From assembly GCA_009760855.2 (NCBI GenBank), contig WPIO01000049.1:2684501-2748500 (forward strand): a stretch of DNA of 64,000 nt. Reading direction: 5' to 3'. Positions 47,465-59,103 of the stretch are shown one piece after another (within the stretch, counting starts at the first letter, position 1; each line of letters begins with the position of its first letter). Under the pieces are notes generated by a model. That model was given only the letters and a program-made list of their open reading frames with translations. It was not told where the DNA came from and made no database searches. The position numbers and the translations under genes were made by a program. This DNA is from Cristatella mucedo (lineage: Eukaryota; Bryozoa; Phylactolaemata; Cristatellidae).

Positions 47465-47900
47465 ACCAACCACCTGCTTTTCGGAATCCAACAGTTTACC
47501 AAAACCTCGTACAAACCTCAAATCCTTTGGAGACCGTGCATTTAGTTTGTATGCTTCCAAAGCCTGAATCCCACCTCCGACTAGCGTCACAGCATCCCCT
47601 GACTTCACCACATTTAGAAAGAATTTGAAAACGCACTTATTTAGGATAGCATTTTGTGGGTCCCCGTGATTCGTACTTCACGTGCTTATGCGTGCTGTCT
47701 TTGTGCATGCTGCCACTAACCCCACTTGCATGCTGACCCTGTGCATGTCATCCCTACCGTGTTATTCATGTTGTTTATCAAGCATGGTACCACTCACCAT
47801 TCGATCACGTTTTCTTTGCAGCAAATGTAAAGCACCTAGAAAGAGATTGAGTTCTCTGAGGGAGCTGTATCAAGTGCATTATTATTAGTATCATCATTTA
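47465..47900 (+). mobile_element. LINE-A 3' fragment
   Basis: C-terminal coding end (CTTTTCGGAATCCAACAGTT, about 47478) and 3' UTR to an ATT tail at about 47878-47895. Confidence 0.85.
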
Positions 47901-47902
47901 AG

Positions 47903-48030
47903 ACACGGTCTCCAAAGGATTTGAGTTTCGTGCGAGGTACAGGTATACGATTAGATTTGGCAAAGCGGGTGATATGGTGGGTCTTTCGAGATGTAGATCT
48001 CTCAGATAAGCTGATCCAGTTCCCGCAGGA
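47903..48030 (-). mobile_element. LINE-A coding fragment, head to head
   Basis: CGGTCTCCAAAGGATTTGAG and onward is the reverse complement of the LINE-A C-terminal region (compare 46825-46935). It faces the copy ending at 47900. Confidence 0.65.
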
Positions 48031-48845
48031 GTGAAACCCTTACTATTACCGGTAGCGGCACAACGCATGCGGTGTGCAGAGACCCGAAGCTAGCAATATG
48101 CCTACGTTAAAAATACAGCGCTCGATATTCTGCGCTCTGCACTGGCAACAAAACCATGTTAGTAAAAGCCCAACAATAGCCTGTACCTTACGGTTGAGAA
48201 GCACCTGTGACTTCCATCCGACTCACTAACAGGCTTACGTCAGCTCACTCTCAGTGCTACACTCACCGACCGGCGGACCGTTGCTCCAGGCAAGCGACTG
48301 CGGTCAGGCGCAAGCCAGACTTATATAGTAGCCTGGTCTAAAGTCACACAATTGTTACTTTTGCAAATAGATATTCAAAATGCTGCTATATTAGTGCTGG
48401 TATACTGCAAGTTGGCTCGCCCTTGACGTGGCGTAGCCCGACTTAGGCAGGCATGATAAGGCGTTATAAGGCGAGAGGACCCGGAGTATGTCTGAGTAGT
48501 TCGAATGCTTCGGACAGGGGTGTGGAACGAGGTGTGAACGGCCGTGTGCTTGCATCTCTGCGAGAGCCAGCCGAATACACGGTGCATGAACCTCCTTAGT
48601 GTTCCCCTGTCGTCGCGTGTGTGCTTGCCGCCAGAGCGTCAGGCTGCTGTTTGGTCTACGTCTGTAAATTCTGCTTATAAAGCTCAGCCAGTGATAGTCA
48701 AGTCCGCTGAAACGAGGACTGGCTTGGAATCGAAATTGGTATTCTGATATAATTCTTAAAAAATATTCACAATTCATCTTGCTTTTTGCACGTCTTTGGC
48801 CCTGGCGACCGGCGACATCTTCTCCCCGGCCGCTACGCCTCTGCC
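48031..48845. other. Unassigned spacer
   Basis: No gene recognised. A minus-strand frame at 48391-48777 (128 codons) and a plus-strand frame at 48544-48747 overlap; neither has known motifs. Confidence 0.4.
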
Positions 48846-48849
48846 GCTA

Positions 48850-49060
48850 GGCACTGTCAATGTCAAGCCATGAGCCACCGTCAAGGTCAAACCGCGAGCC
48901 ACTGTCAAGGTCAGACCGCGAGCCACCGTCAAGGTCAAACCGCGAGCCACTGTCAAGGTCAGACCGCGAGCCACCGTCAAGGTCAAATCGCGAGCCACTG
49001 TCAAGGTCAGACCGCGAGCCACCGTCAAAGTCAAACCAGGAGCCACCTTCATGGTCAATG
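48850..49060. repeat. 24-bp minisatellite with 48-bp higher order
   Basis: About eight 24-base units. Two unit types alternate: one with CACCGTCAAGGTCAAACCGC, one with CACTGTCAAGGTCAGACCGC, giving a 48-base period. Because 24 is a multiple of 3 and the units lack stops in several frames, long frames appear on both strands (Leu-Thr-Val-Ala-Arg-Gly on the minus strand). Confidence 0.9.
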
Positions 49061-49518
49061 CCTAGACTTTTCACTTCTAGTGAGGACGCATAGGTAAGTA
49101 ATACTGCACAGCGTACGCATACAGCCAGTTCTCTTTCTGCTATGGGTGCTGTACCCATATGAGGCCATTCAAAATGGTCGCCAGCTTCTGTTTGTATTCA
49201 CCTTCAATAAACACCTACAGACATAAATATCCGGCTTAAAGCTTCTCCGTAAAATATTAAACACTAAGCCCAAAACTTAAACCCTCCGTCCCAAGAATAC
49301 AGCCGCTGAACCCTAAACCGTAAACCAAAAAGCGTCCAACCTGTAAACTTTACCGCCTAAACCCCAAGCAATTAGCAGAAACGATAACTCTAAAACATAT
49401 TCATGTATTGCAGATATACAGATACATGCTGATTGCCGTGTTGAATAACCTGCAATAAGCCCGGTGCCGAATTGCAGAGAGCGAGCACAGCTGCACGCAC
49501 TGACTATGCCCACACTAG
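49061..49518. other. 5' flank of opsin copy 4
   Basis: No gene recognised; a stretch at 49255-49330 has telomere-like CTAAACCCTAA fragments but no array. Any 5' exon of copy 4 would lie here or further upstream. A TAG at 49516-49518 closes the opsin frame upstream. Confidence 0.4.
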
Positions 49519-49828
49519 CTGGGCGACTCGGCGCATCGGCGCCGTCAGCCCGAACGAGGCACGCCCGCGCCTCGTTCGGAGCGAGTGCCGTCCAGCGATG
49601 CTGGGCGCACGAGCGTCTGCGCCGCAGGCCTGGTCGGAGCGGCGCTAAGCGCACTCAGCCTCCACCTGATCGTCCGCCCTCTGGCGGCAGTGAGGAATGG
49701 GGCGCGCCTCCGACCGATAGAGCTCGTCACGGGTCTCCTCAACGCGAACGACTTCTGCCTCGCGATCGCCACGTGTCCCGTGTCGGCCATCTCGTTACTG
49801 GCTCGGCGATGGCTCTTCGGAGCTCTGG
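49519..49828 (+). CDS. Opsin copy 4, exon 1 (TM1-TM2)
   Basis: The frame is open from 49519. Recognisable opsin sequence starts near 49610: TM1 GLVGAALSALSLHLIV, the loop NGARLRPIEL (compare LRTPxNL in other opsins), TM2 LLNANDFCLAIATCPVSA with the conserved Asp, and RRWLFGALG, the W-x-FG run just before the TM3 Cys. Donor CTGG|GTAAGC at 49829, phase 1, fitting exon 2. No ATG lies in frame, so the start codon is in an upstream exon or the true 5' border is a splice acceptor (candidate CACACTAG ending 49518). TM1 Asn (1.50), kept in copies 2 and 3, is Ser here. The 5' border is uncertain; the opsin part is well supported. Confidence 0.72.
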
Positions 49829-50105
49829 GTAAGCTCCTGCTGTCGGCGTCGACGGCAATGGCGCCGGCGAGTGCCACAACGGTCGGTGAGTCCTTCGGTC
49901 GCTGCTGCCACTGCCGCTGCCGATGCCCCACCTCTTTCAATCGTCGCCTGCCCGGCGTTTTGGCGAACAGTCTGCTCAGCTGCGAGCGGCACGTGCCGGT
50001 CGAACGTGACAGGCGACCGTGAACTGCTTTTGCATCATCAGTTACAATTTTAACCGATCGGAAACCATGAAGCGATCGGTTACAATTTCACCGTCCGGGA
50101 ACAGC
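49829..50105 (+). other. Intron 1 start of opsin copy 4
   Basis: The first 100 bases match the sequence after exon 1 of copies 2 and 3 (GTAAGC, then GGCAATGGCG and GCGGC-rich sequence). The rest, to the CT array, is unassigned. Confidence 0.5.
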
Positions 50106-50107
50106 TC

Positions 50108-50172
<65 letters not shown>
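50106..50172. repeat. (CT)n microsatellite
   Basis: About 30 CT units on the + strand, 135 bases upstream of a much longer (GA)n array, so the two are complementary. Confidence 0.95.
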
Positions 50173-50174
<2 letters not shown>

Positions 50175-50302
50175 GCTCACTCGCTGCCCGGTGCTGCAGA
50201 GCACTCGAGCGAGCGCATGGATGGCTACTGCAGATTCCGGTAGGACCTGCAGGACCTGACAAGCCACCGGTGGCGTTTGTTTACTGTCGGCTCTCTCGAT
50301 CA

Positions 50303-50555
<253 letters not shown>

Positions 50556-50620
50556 CCGTCTGGCGGACAAACGGACACAGAGAGAGACAGTCAAAGATAC
50601 TACCAGAGAGAGAAGGAGAA

Positions 50621-51119
50621 AATAATAATGATGATGCATTTGCCATAGTGTCCCTGGAATACTTTATTGCTTTCTGGGCACTTTCCATTTGCTGCCACGT
50701 ACGCCCAATCGAATGGTTAGTGATAGCATCAATGACAAAAATAAATACATGTGTAAAGGTGACATGTACAGGGACAATACGTAAAGTATGGTTATTCGAA
50801 GCATTTGCAGTGTCGGCAAGCACAAGCACACAAAGGACGATCATAAAGAACCTCTAAATGCTGTGATAAGTAGATGCATTTTAGCTTGTTGTTAATGCGT
50901 TCACGTTAGGAAATGTCATAAAGCCAGTCAAAAATGATTTCCTGGCTTTGTGAGCCATAGAACTAAAGTCGCCATCACAACAAGATTTTAGGTTAGGACG
51001 ACATATGGGTGGACCATGAGATTCCCAAAAGCGAGTGGTACAATCCTCAGTCGGGTGGGCGAATAGATCTGTTAAGTAGGCTGGAGCCACCGAAAGAAGC
51101 AACCTAAATTTGAGTGACA
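50621..51119 (-). mobile_element. LINE-A 3' fragment
   Basis: Begins with an AAT-rich tail, then TTTATTGCTTTCTGGGCAC and the reversed 3' UTR and C-terminal end (minus-strand frame 51120-50881 with LSVAPAYLTDLFAHPTE). Confidence 0.75.
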
Positions 51120-52990
51120 TAATAATATTAATGTATTTTATAAAGCAGCCTCAGAGAACTCAATCTCTCTCTCTAAGCACTTCAAAGTTGCTGCAAAGGA
51201 AGCACGGTCGAATGATTAGAGGTAGAATGCTAAGTCAACAGCAAGAATAACATGATTAGGGGAGACATGCACGGGGTCAGCATGCAAGTTTAGTTAGTGG
51301 CAGCAAGCACAGTGTCAGCACTCATAAGCACATAAAGCACGAACTACAGGGACCAACTAAATGCTGTGATAAATAGATGTATTTTTGGTTTATTTTTAAA
51401 TGTGGACAAGTCAGAAGATTGTGTGACACAAGTCGTTAGTGAGTTCCAGGATTTTGAAGCATACGAACTACAGGCTCAGTCTCCAAAGAATTTGAGATTT
51501 GGTTGAGGTAGGGGTAAACAGTTAGATTCCGAATAGCAGGTGGTATGACGCTCAGCCTGGTGAGGAGTTGCTGAAAGTAAGCAGACTTGACTGTGGAGCT
51601 GATGCGGTCATCTAATGAAAGGTCACTTTGGACCATGGCACCTATATTTCCTGTAGATTAAACAGGAGATATGCAAACAAAGCAGACTTTTGGGGAGGCC
51701 CTTTTTAATTTCTGAATCACACCGTTTGCCCGTAACTAGTGAGTTGGTTATATCATCATTAAATTTTAGAAAGTTTGCTGCCATCTATGTGTTTAAGTCA
51801 TCTATACATAAAGTAAGGGAGTTAACATAATTCGACGTGCTGGAGGGCTGGAAGGGATCAAAACCAAGGTACAACTGACTGTCATCTGCATAAAAGTGAA
51901 AGCCTATATTGTGGTCGGCAATCACATCGGCAAGAGGGAGAGGATTACCCGTGAAAAGAGCGGACCAAGCTCATATCCCTGAATTACCTCATGTTTCAGA
52001 GGTTCCTTGGATGATCTTTTTCAATTCATATCAATACTCTTCAGTCTCGCACTGAGATAGGACCTGACCCGTTGCAATGCAGTGCTACTGATGCCCAGGT
52101 GACATGAGGGCCGTTTAAGAAGAACTTGTTGATCGATGTTATCAAAAGATGCCGAAAAATTGACCAATACAGCAGAGATACTCTACCTACGTCTACATTC
52201 TTATATAGGTTGTTGTACACTCAAAAAATAAAATGCTGACTGTGTGGAGTAATGAGCTCTAAAACCACACTGAAACTTACTAGTATTGTAGAAAGTTACA
52301 CTATATAAGCTAGGCTGGCGTGCAATGACTCGTTCCTGTATTTTTTATATGAACGGTAGAAGGAAGACTGGGTGAAAGCTTTTGAAGTTCTCTGAGTCTA
52401 GTGCTGCTTTCTTAAGTAATTTACCTGACTACAGCCATTTTGAAATACCGGGACATGCTGTGGCGCCAATGACATATTTATGAGGTTAGTCATGCATTGC
52501 TGCAGCAAATCAATGCATCGTAGAAGCCGGCAAGTAGAAATAGGGTCCAGAGGCTGTTATCTTTTTTGATTTGGATAATAAACTTCAGGAGAACTTAACT
52601 AGTGACATCCTTGAGTTTAGACGTTAAGGTTGTGCATTGAATTGAGGGATGGGATTTTGGGAGGATGCTGCCATTTTACGGATGGGCTCATTGATCTTGT
52701 CCATCTTGTTGTCCAAGAAGTTAAGAAGCAATCAGCTAAGTCATCAAATGGATCACTAGGCAAGGAGCTAACCTGGGAGTGGTTAAGGAGATGGTTTGTC
52801 GTAGACATCAGCCTTTTCGGATTGTGCATCTGCGATTCAAAATTTTTTTTTATAGAAGCTAGGCTTGACCTTTGACGGGATCGATCGGTATCATCTGCAG
52901 TAGTTCTAGCATGCCAGTCGATGGACAGTCAGTCGTGATCTCGTGTATGTTTTTTCAAGCTTGCGGTTAGTAGACATAGCAAGTTAACGT
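51120..52990 (-). mobile_element. LINE-A with reverse transcriptase, internal deletion
   Basis: Minus strand. 3' tail and UTR at 51120-51400, C-terminal end to about 51565, then a deletion jump to the RT. RT signatures: FYADDSQLYLGF, with the catalytic YADD codons at 51881-51892 (reverse), SASFDNIDQQVLLK near 52140, and CGFRAHYSTQSAFY near 52230. Upstream linker sequence continues to about 52990. Several stops; inactive. Confidence 0.8.
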
Positions 52991-53009
52991 CTGACAGTAC
53001 TATTAGGTC

Positions 53010-54890
53010 GATGTGCAGCTTTACTGGGAGCCAGTGCAAGTCAAATAGAAGAGGCTCTATGTTGCAACTGCAATGCTCACGACAGATAAAACTAGCTGCA
53101 GATTTGTTGCACTACCTGTAAGCGCCTAATGAAACATGCCAGAAGCAAGCAGTGTATTACGGAAGTCCGTACTAGATGTCACAAAGGTATGGATCAAGTT
53201 TGATGTGGTACTCCTAGCTAAAAAAGTCCAAATTTTAGCGATGTTATGTCGCCGAAGGAAGGAAGACTTGACTGTGGAGCTGATGTGGTCACCTGATCCA
53301 AAGCCACTTTAGGATAGGACGTCTTTTTCCTTAATATTCAATAGGAGGTATTCAACAGCGGATAAAGAAGCTGGCAGAATGGTTTTAAAGCGTTAGTTTT
53401 TTTAATTTTCTGAATCGCTCTTAGTTTGCCCATAACTAGTGGGTTGGTTTTAATATCATTCAATTGAGGAAAGTTTGCTGTCATCCACACGTGGATGGCA
53501 TTAATACATGCATCAAGTTCTTTAAGAAAATTCGACATGCTGCAAAGGTGCAACTGAGTGTCATCAGCTCAGAAGTGAAAGCCTAGAGTGTGCCTGGTAT
53601 TGAAATCGGCAACACAGACGGTTTTAATTGTGAAAATAAGCAGTCCAAGCACAGAGCACTGAGATACCCGTACTTCAGTAGCTACTCGGACGATTTTTTT
53701 TTCTGAACACACCCATTTAATGGTATCCCACTGAGGTAAGACCAAAACCGTTGGAATGTTGAGCCAGTGATTCTTAGGCTAGGTGGGAGAAACTCAAAAA
53801 AGGACTATGTGATCGATAGTAACAAACGTTCTCGAAAAATCAAGTAGAACTAGTGGGCAGACTCTACACAAGTCTGCATTCCTGAGAAAGCCGCTCGACA
53901 TTCTAGGTAATGCTAATTCCGTGGAGTGATTATCTCCAAGCCCAGACTGAATCTATACTTGCTAGGTTTCTAGTCGCAATATAAGAGTTCAGCTGTCTGC
54001 TGCAACTCATTTAAGTATCTTTGAGAGAAAAGGGAGAAGGTAGGTTGGACGTGAGCAGCCTGGTCAAGTTCTTTTAATATAGTGTGGCTTTCTTAATTAT
54101 TGACCTCACAGCAGTCTTAAAGGCACTAGCTGGGACATGACCTAAGGCTAATGACATATGTTTTAAGGTTAGTTATGCATAGCAGCAGCAGATCTAAGCA
54201 TCTTAGAAGTAGAACAGTGGAAATATAGTCTAGAGTACCGGTAGTCTTCTTTGAATGGGAGATACATTCAGGATAAGTTCACTTGGGGCCTCCTTGAATG
54301 TACTTCAAGGTAGTGCACAGAATCGAGGAACATGAGTCTTGTGTTGATGTAATTGAAGAACAAGAGTCTTTAGGGTATGCCTAAATCTAAGGGACGGAAT
54401 GCATGATCTTGTTTGTCTTGCTGACAAAAATCTAATGGAGTTGCCGGCTAGGTCACCACAAGAATCAGTAAGGAAGAAGCTAACCTGAAGTGTTGAAGGA
54501 GTTGGTTGACGGTAGGCAGCAGCATTTTTAGATTGTGCATTTCAGATTCAAAGTTAAGTTTGTAGAAGCCAGACTTGGCCTTTTCTGGGATCGGCTAGTG
54601 CGATTTAAAGTAGCCATTGTACATATTAATATGCTCCATCAACCCTTTTTTTGTGTAAGCTTTCTCAAGTCTTAGCTCAGTAGACCTAGCTAGTTTATTG
54701 TCTGTGGAAAACCTTAGGCCGTCTTGGCGAGGGCGCCTATTGCACCTAGTCTGTGGCCTAAACTCTTTAAGTACGTCAGCAAAGGTCAGACACAGTACAT
54801 TGAACGATATCGGCATATCATAAGCTGAGCAAAACTCTGTCATAACTTGAATGGTAGCATAAACTTTCAAGAGAATATTCGATTGAGTGT
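53010..54890 (-). mobile_element. LINE-A with RT and linker, 3' end missing
   Basis: A second minus-strand copy directly upstream of the first in element order. It starts within the C-terminal region (reverse of HWLPV at about 53025). The active site is mutated to stop-ADD (53540-53555). The thumb region keeps ELDACINAIHVWMTANFPQL and NDIKTNPLVMGK (minus frame 53553-53338). Linker frame 54870-54595 contains NKLARSTELRLEKAYTKKGL. Inactive. Confidence 0.8.
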
Positions 54891-55671
54891 GTATGCCTTA
54901 TCACGAGTGGGGTAATGCACTTGAAATGCAACGTGAAAAGAGATAGTTATGGCACGAAATTCAACACGTCAGGTGTCATTTAAGTCGTCAAAATGAATTT
55001 GTAAATTACTCATAACGAGTAAAAATCAATTTGTGCACACAGTATTGAAATGTGCTCAGATTAATCTGAGATAAAGGTAAACTGCATACCCGGTAAGCGA
55101 TATGAAACACTGCCACGATTGGCATCTGGTGTCGGAGGTACTAAAACGAGAGATTTGAAAGACTTCTTCCAGTGGACTGCAAACGGTTTTTAAGTGAGGA
55201 AGTAATGGGCGACAATGGTGACTTCTCCTCATGTTTTCATCGATCGATGGCTATACAAGAACGAGAAACTAATCGAGGTGACGTTGGTTATAACCGGGAT
55301 ATTTGTTGATGACAGCCAGGTCTCTATCTAAGCGAGATGCGCACGATCATTGTCAATAACCAACTCATGTTTTATTAGGGGTTCATTATACATTAAGTGA
55401 GAATTCCAATGACAAACATGAAGTTAGATTGCCGAGATATTAGTAGGCCCGATGACTATCAAGTTTGAGTGGTTCACACTAACTCTTAAAGATCGGGCAG
55501 GACGGGATGAAACAATGCTCTGATTTTAATACCGAATGAGTGGAGCCAGCCTTAGGGGGTCCACCTCGGCGCTGCATTAAATTAACCCAAGGCAAGCACC
55601 CTGGCAATAGCAAACACATTAAGCAAAGCGACCGGACGAAAAGAAAGATGGTGCTAAATGATAATAGGCAC
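54891..55671. other. Unassigned spacer
   Basis: May include more 5' LINE-A sequence on the minus strand, but I cannot support it by motif. No gene seen. Confidence 0.35.
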
Positions 55672-56275
55672 GCACGATGTATCTCCGTCAGTAACTCCAC
55701 AAAGTCATAAAGACCATGTAGGTATTACACAGGAGAGTTTGTATAGCTCACTCACAGCCTAAGCGGCTTTTGGTACCCATTCGGTAGCCAACAGACTTCG
55801 TCTCACGCAACAAAGAGAAAGTGGGAAGCATAGCAGAGTCAGGAGAGCAGTTGAGGTAGTGAGTAGCATAGAAGTAGCAGTTCAAGACCGCTGAAAAAGA
55901 TGTGCCGTAGTCGGCAGTTGGAGAGTAGTTGTCGTTGCGTAAGAATAGTGGAAGCGAGTTCCACAGTCTAGGAGCTGCAGAGCTAAAGCTTCTGTCGCCA
56001 ACTATCTTTAAGCGGAGGAATGGGACAGCTAATTTATTGTCCACACAGGACCTGAGGGCGCGAACAGGCTGAAACTGATGCAGTAGTTCAGGTAGGTACG
56101 AAGGAGCTAAACCGTGGCGGGCCTTGTGGGTCAGCGTGAGAACTTTGCTCTGTATCCTCTGCTCAACCGGCAACCATCCTAGCTCTTTCAGCAGAGGTGA
56201 CACGTGCTCAAACCGCTGGGACTTAAAGACCAGCCTTGCAGCCATATTCATAGTCAGCTGTAGTGGCATAATAGC
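55672..56275 (-). mobile_element. LINE-B 3' fragment with open C-terminal frame
   Basis: The best LINE-B C-terminus: minus-strand frame 56269-55748 (173 codons) with MNMAARLVFKSQRFEHVSPL, LGWLPVEQRIQSKVL, HKARHGLAPSYLPELL, LAVPFLRLKIVGDRSFS and PRLWNSLP. The 3' UTR and tail lie at 55680-55745. Truncated at its 5' end; not functional alone. Confidence 0.88.
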
Positions 56276-56538
56276 TTTCTATCATACCTAGTATGCATGT
56301 TTGTAACAGTGGACGAAACTAAGGCAGAACTATTATCCAGGTTCGCAGCAGTCGGCAAATGTAAGGCCGATTGGTGCTTTACAGGTGAATCTGGATGCTG
56401 GAAGCACTTGAATGTGTATAGGCATCCCACTTCTTCAGCACTGGGGGCAAGAAACAATCCGAAAGGCTTTAAACAGGTTAGAGTTCTGTCGGTTTCCATA
56501 TGCAACTTCACAAGACTTTTGATTTAATAAGGCAAACA

Positions 56539-56540
<2 letters not shown>
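56276..56540. other. Unassigned spacer
   Basis: Plus- and minus-strand frames overlap at 56254-56527 with no recognised motif. Nothing else seen. Confidence 0.4.
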
Positions 56541-56620
<80 letters not shown>

Positions 56621-56885
56621 GTCTCTCCCTTTGCTCTGTTTGTCTCTGTCTGTCTGTCTTTCCGCCTTTCCGCCTTTCCGTCTGTCTGTCTGTCTGTCTG
56701 TCTTTTCGTCTTTTCGTCCTTCCGTCCTTCCGTCCTTCCGTCCTTCCGTCCTTCCGTCTTTCCGTCTTTCCGTCTTTCCGTCTTTCCGTCCTTCCGTCTT
56801 TCCGTCTTACCGTCATTCCGTCCTTCCGTCTTTCCGTCTTTCTGTCTGTCACTTTCTCTAAATATATCTATGTTTCTTTCTCTGT
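56541..56885. repeat. (CT)n array followed by an octamer minisatellite
   Basis: (CT)n at 56541-56640, a GTCT-rich link, then CCGTCCTT/CCGTCTTT octamers from about 56660 to 56850. Open frames (Ser-Phe-Arg repeats; Arg-Lys-Asp-Gly on the minus strand) come from the octamer. Confidence 0.92.
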
Positions 56886-57654
56886 CTCTATCTCTCTGTT
56901 TCCCTTTCTCGGTCACTCTCTGCCTCTACCAGATTCGGCCCATGTTTAGTGATTACGTTTAAGCGATCAAAAAGCTGAACCCGGCGGTGGCTGCTAAGAA
57001 TGGAACAGTTGCCATGCCAAGGCTCGGCTTGTGTTGGTTGAGCGCCACCAATGAGCCGTCTCATGCCTATTCACCCTTGGAGTAGACCCAAGCTTCAAGA
57101 ATCTTCGGTCGCTCGCAAATCGGATGAGAAAAAAGTGGTATGAGTTGCTGAAAGTGGATGTACCTCCGTTGGCTTCTAAACATAGGCTCGTAAGAGTACT
57201 GCAGCGATTGCTCAAGCCACAAGGATCACATTGCTGCGCCACCTGGTGGTGAATGTATGCGTTAAATTTTAATCTACCTAAACCTTGGGAGTTCAGAGCA
57301 GACAGCTCGATTTCTCCAGCTGATCGCTACTGTTTACCTACTTGTTTCGTGACTTGATCGGCCAAACGACTTAGGGTTGACCAGCTGCCCTACCATAGCA
57401 TCTACTCCGTTCCCTAATCGGGCCAAATATAGGATTTCTACCCGGACCACTTCGTCTTATCTGCCCCATTTCAGATCGGTCAGATATTGCCACCACCGCC
57501 TCAACCCCTGGATTAACTTCTCTGTAGGTCAGAGTCCTTCGTCTCTGACCAGGACTATCAAAACTTCAGTATCGTGGTGGCCGGGTGCAGCACCGTCTCC
57601 CCTCCTTCAGAGCTACGAGAAAAAACAACGTGAGCCACGTTTACTGCTTACTGG
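56886..57654. other. Unassigned intron 1 sequence
   Basis: No gene recognised. A frame at 57377-57835 runs into the LINE-A fragment; its first 90 codons have no known motif. Confidence 0.4.
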
Positions 57655-58265
57655 TATCCCGGCCGGTGCAGTCGAGGGCTTACAGCTGGTGCAAAGTTCT
57701 GCAGCCACGATGACTGTCGTGAGCGTTGCAGTTGCCACACCTCAACTTTTCTCGCCGACCTGTGCTGGCTTCCGATCGAGCAATCTATTGACTTTGAGGT
57801 TTTATCACTCACTTTTAGGTTCCTTCACTGTTTAGCCCCACCTAGTATATCTACTTCTCGTCTAGGCTAACCATCTCCTCACCTGCTCCTCGGAATCTAG
57901 TTTTTTACCTAGGCATCGTACGAACCTGAAAACCTTTGAGAACGTGCCTTTAGTTCATATGCTTCCACAACCAGGAACTCACTCCAGACTCACGTCCAGG
58001 CATCCCCTGACATGACAGCATTTAAGAAGAATGCACAGTTGGTCCCTGTGATTCGTCGTCTATGTGTTCATTCGTGCTGACATTGTGCATGAAGTCACTA
58101 ACCACACTTGCATGGAGACTCTATGCATTTCACCATAAAATTCTTACGCTTTATTGAGCTTGCTATGACGAACCATTCGATTGTGCTTCCTCTGAGGCAA
58201 ATGTAAATTTTCTAGAAATAGATTGGGTTCTCTGGGGCGGCTATGTCGAATTTACAAATAGTATT
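57655..58265 (+). mobile_element. LINE-A 3' fragment
   Basis: Starts at GGCCGGTGCAGTCGAGGGCT (the AGxPxCAIRRLQL region) and continues LQLVQSSAATMTVVS with frameshifts, then the 3' UTR to GGATTGGGTTCTCTGGGG-like sequence and a degraded tail. Confidence 0.75.
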
Positions 58266-58842
58266 GTTTTTCTTTATTGGATTGTATTGGTGTGCTCGTT
58301 CACGTTGAACGTTTGACTTGTGGATCGGATTGGCCATCGGACCCAGGCCCTCCTTCAGTTGTTTGACTAAATTTAATATTATGCAGGATCGACCGTTGCT
58401 GCAAGACTCGAACCCAAGGCCCAGGAAGAGCGAGTGACGTTTACTGTGACCCAGCCTGGGCCAGGCCAGCTCATTGCAGCAGCCGATCTCTGCGGTGGTT
58501 CGTGATGTTCTTTAAGCAAAGCGTGAGCCCAAGCCTTGTTAGTGGTCTCAGCTGGTTGACTCGTAAGCCATTACCTACCGACTGAAAGAAAAGTATCCCC
58601 ATACGGCCAGATGCAATGGCCGAGCTCAAATCCTTGGCGGCCTGAAATCACAAGCCTGCTAGCCGTAATGCCTAGCAGTGAGCAACCATGTAATAGCCTT
58701 ACAGTAAAAGCTGTGGCTCATCTCCGCCCACAGAGATGCCGGAGCGCTCTGCCACGAATTGAATCCCAGTGAACTTGCTCCTGGCTCGATCTGCCAGACA
58801 GGCTTACACTCTCCTCTGCCTGTCTTTATTTATCTCTCTCAG
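58266..58842. other. Unassigned intron 1 sequence
   Basis: At 58400-58425 the reverse complement has a B-box-like GGGTTCGAGTC, possibly a third tRNA-derived SINE on the minus strand; only one copy is seen, so it is not called. Nothing else recognised. Confidence 0.4.
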
Positions 58843-58845
58843 CCA

Positions 58846-58893
<48 letters not shown>

Positions 58894-58916
58894 ATGTCTG
58901 TCTGTCTCTCTCTCTG

Positions 58917-58951
<35 letters not shown>

Positions 58952-59007
58952 GTCTCTCTCTGTCTCTCTCTGTCTCTCTCTGTGTCTCTCTGTGTCTCTG
59001 TCTCTCT

Positions 59008-59102
<95 letters not shown>
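58843..59102. repeat. (CT)/(GTCT)n microsatellite
   Basis: About 260 bases of CT with GTCT and GTGTCT interruptions in the middle. Ser-Leu frames across it are artefacts. It lies about 670 bases before exon 2 of opsin copy 4. Confidence 0.95.

Positions 59103-59103
<1 letters not shown>

Noticed and set aside
48850-49060. CRISPR array
   Set aside because: The units are contiguous 24-mers without unique spacers, in animal DNA.
48774-49097. Repetitive protein with 8-residue units
   Set aside because: A minisatellite whose 24-base period keeps several frames open; no codon preference for any frame.
49255-49330. Telomere-like CTAAACCCTAA words
   Set aside because: Only a few degenerate words with no tandem array; not a telomere or interstitial telomeric repeat that I can support.
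55748-56269. Possible host gene of 173 codons (minus strand)
   Set aside because: C-terminal end of LINE-B, with other copies at 805, 5070 and 25545.
56500-56949. 149-codon open frame rich in Ser, Phe and Arg
   Set aside because: Produced by the CT array and the octamer repeat; frames are open on both strands.
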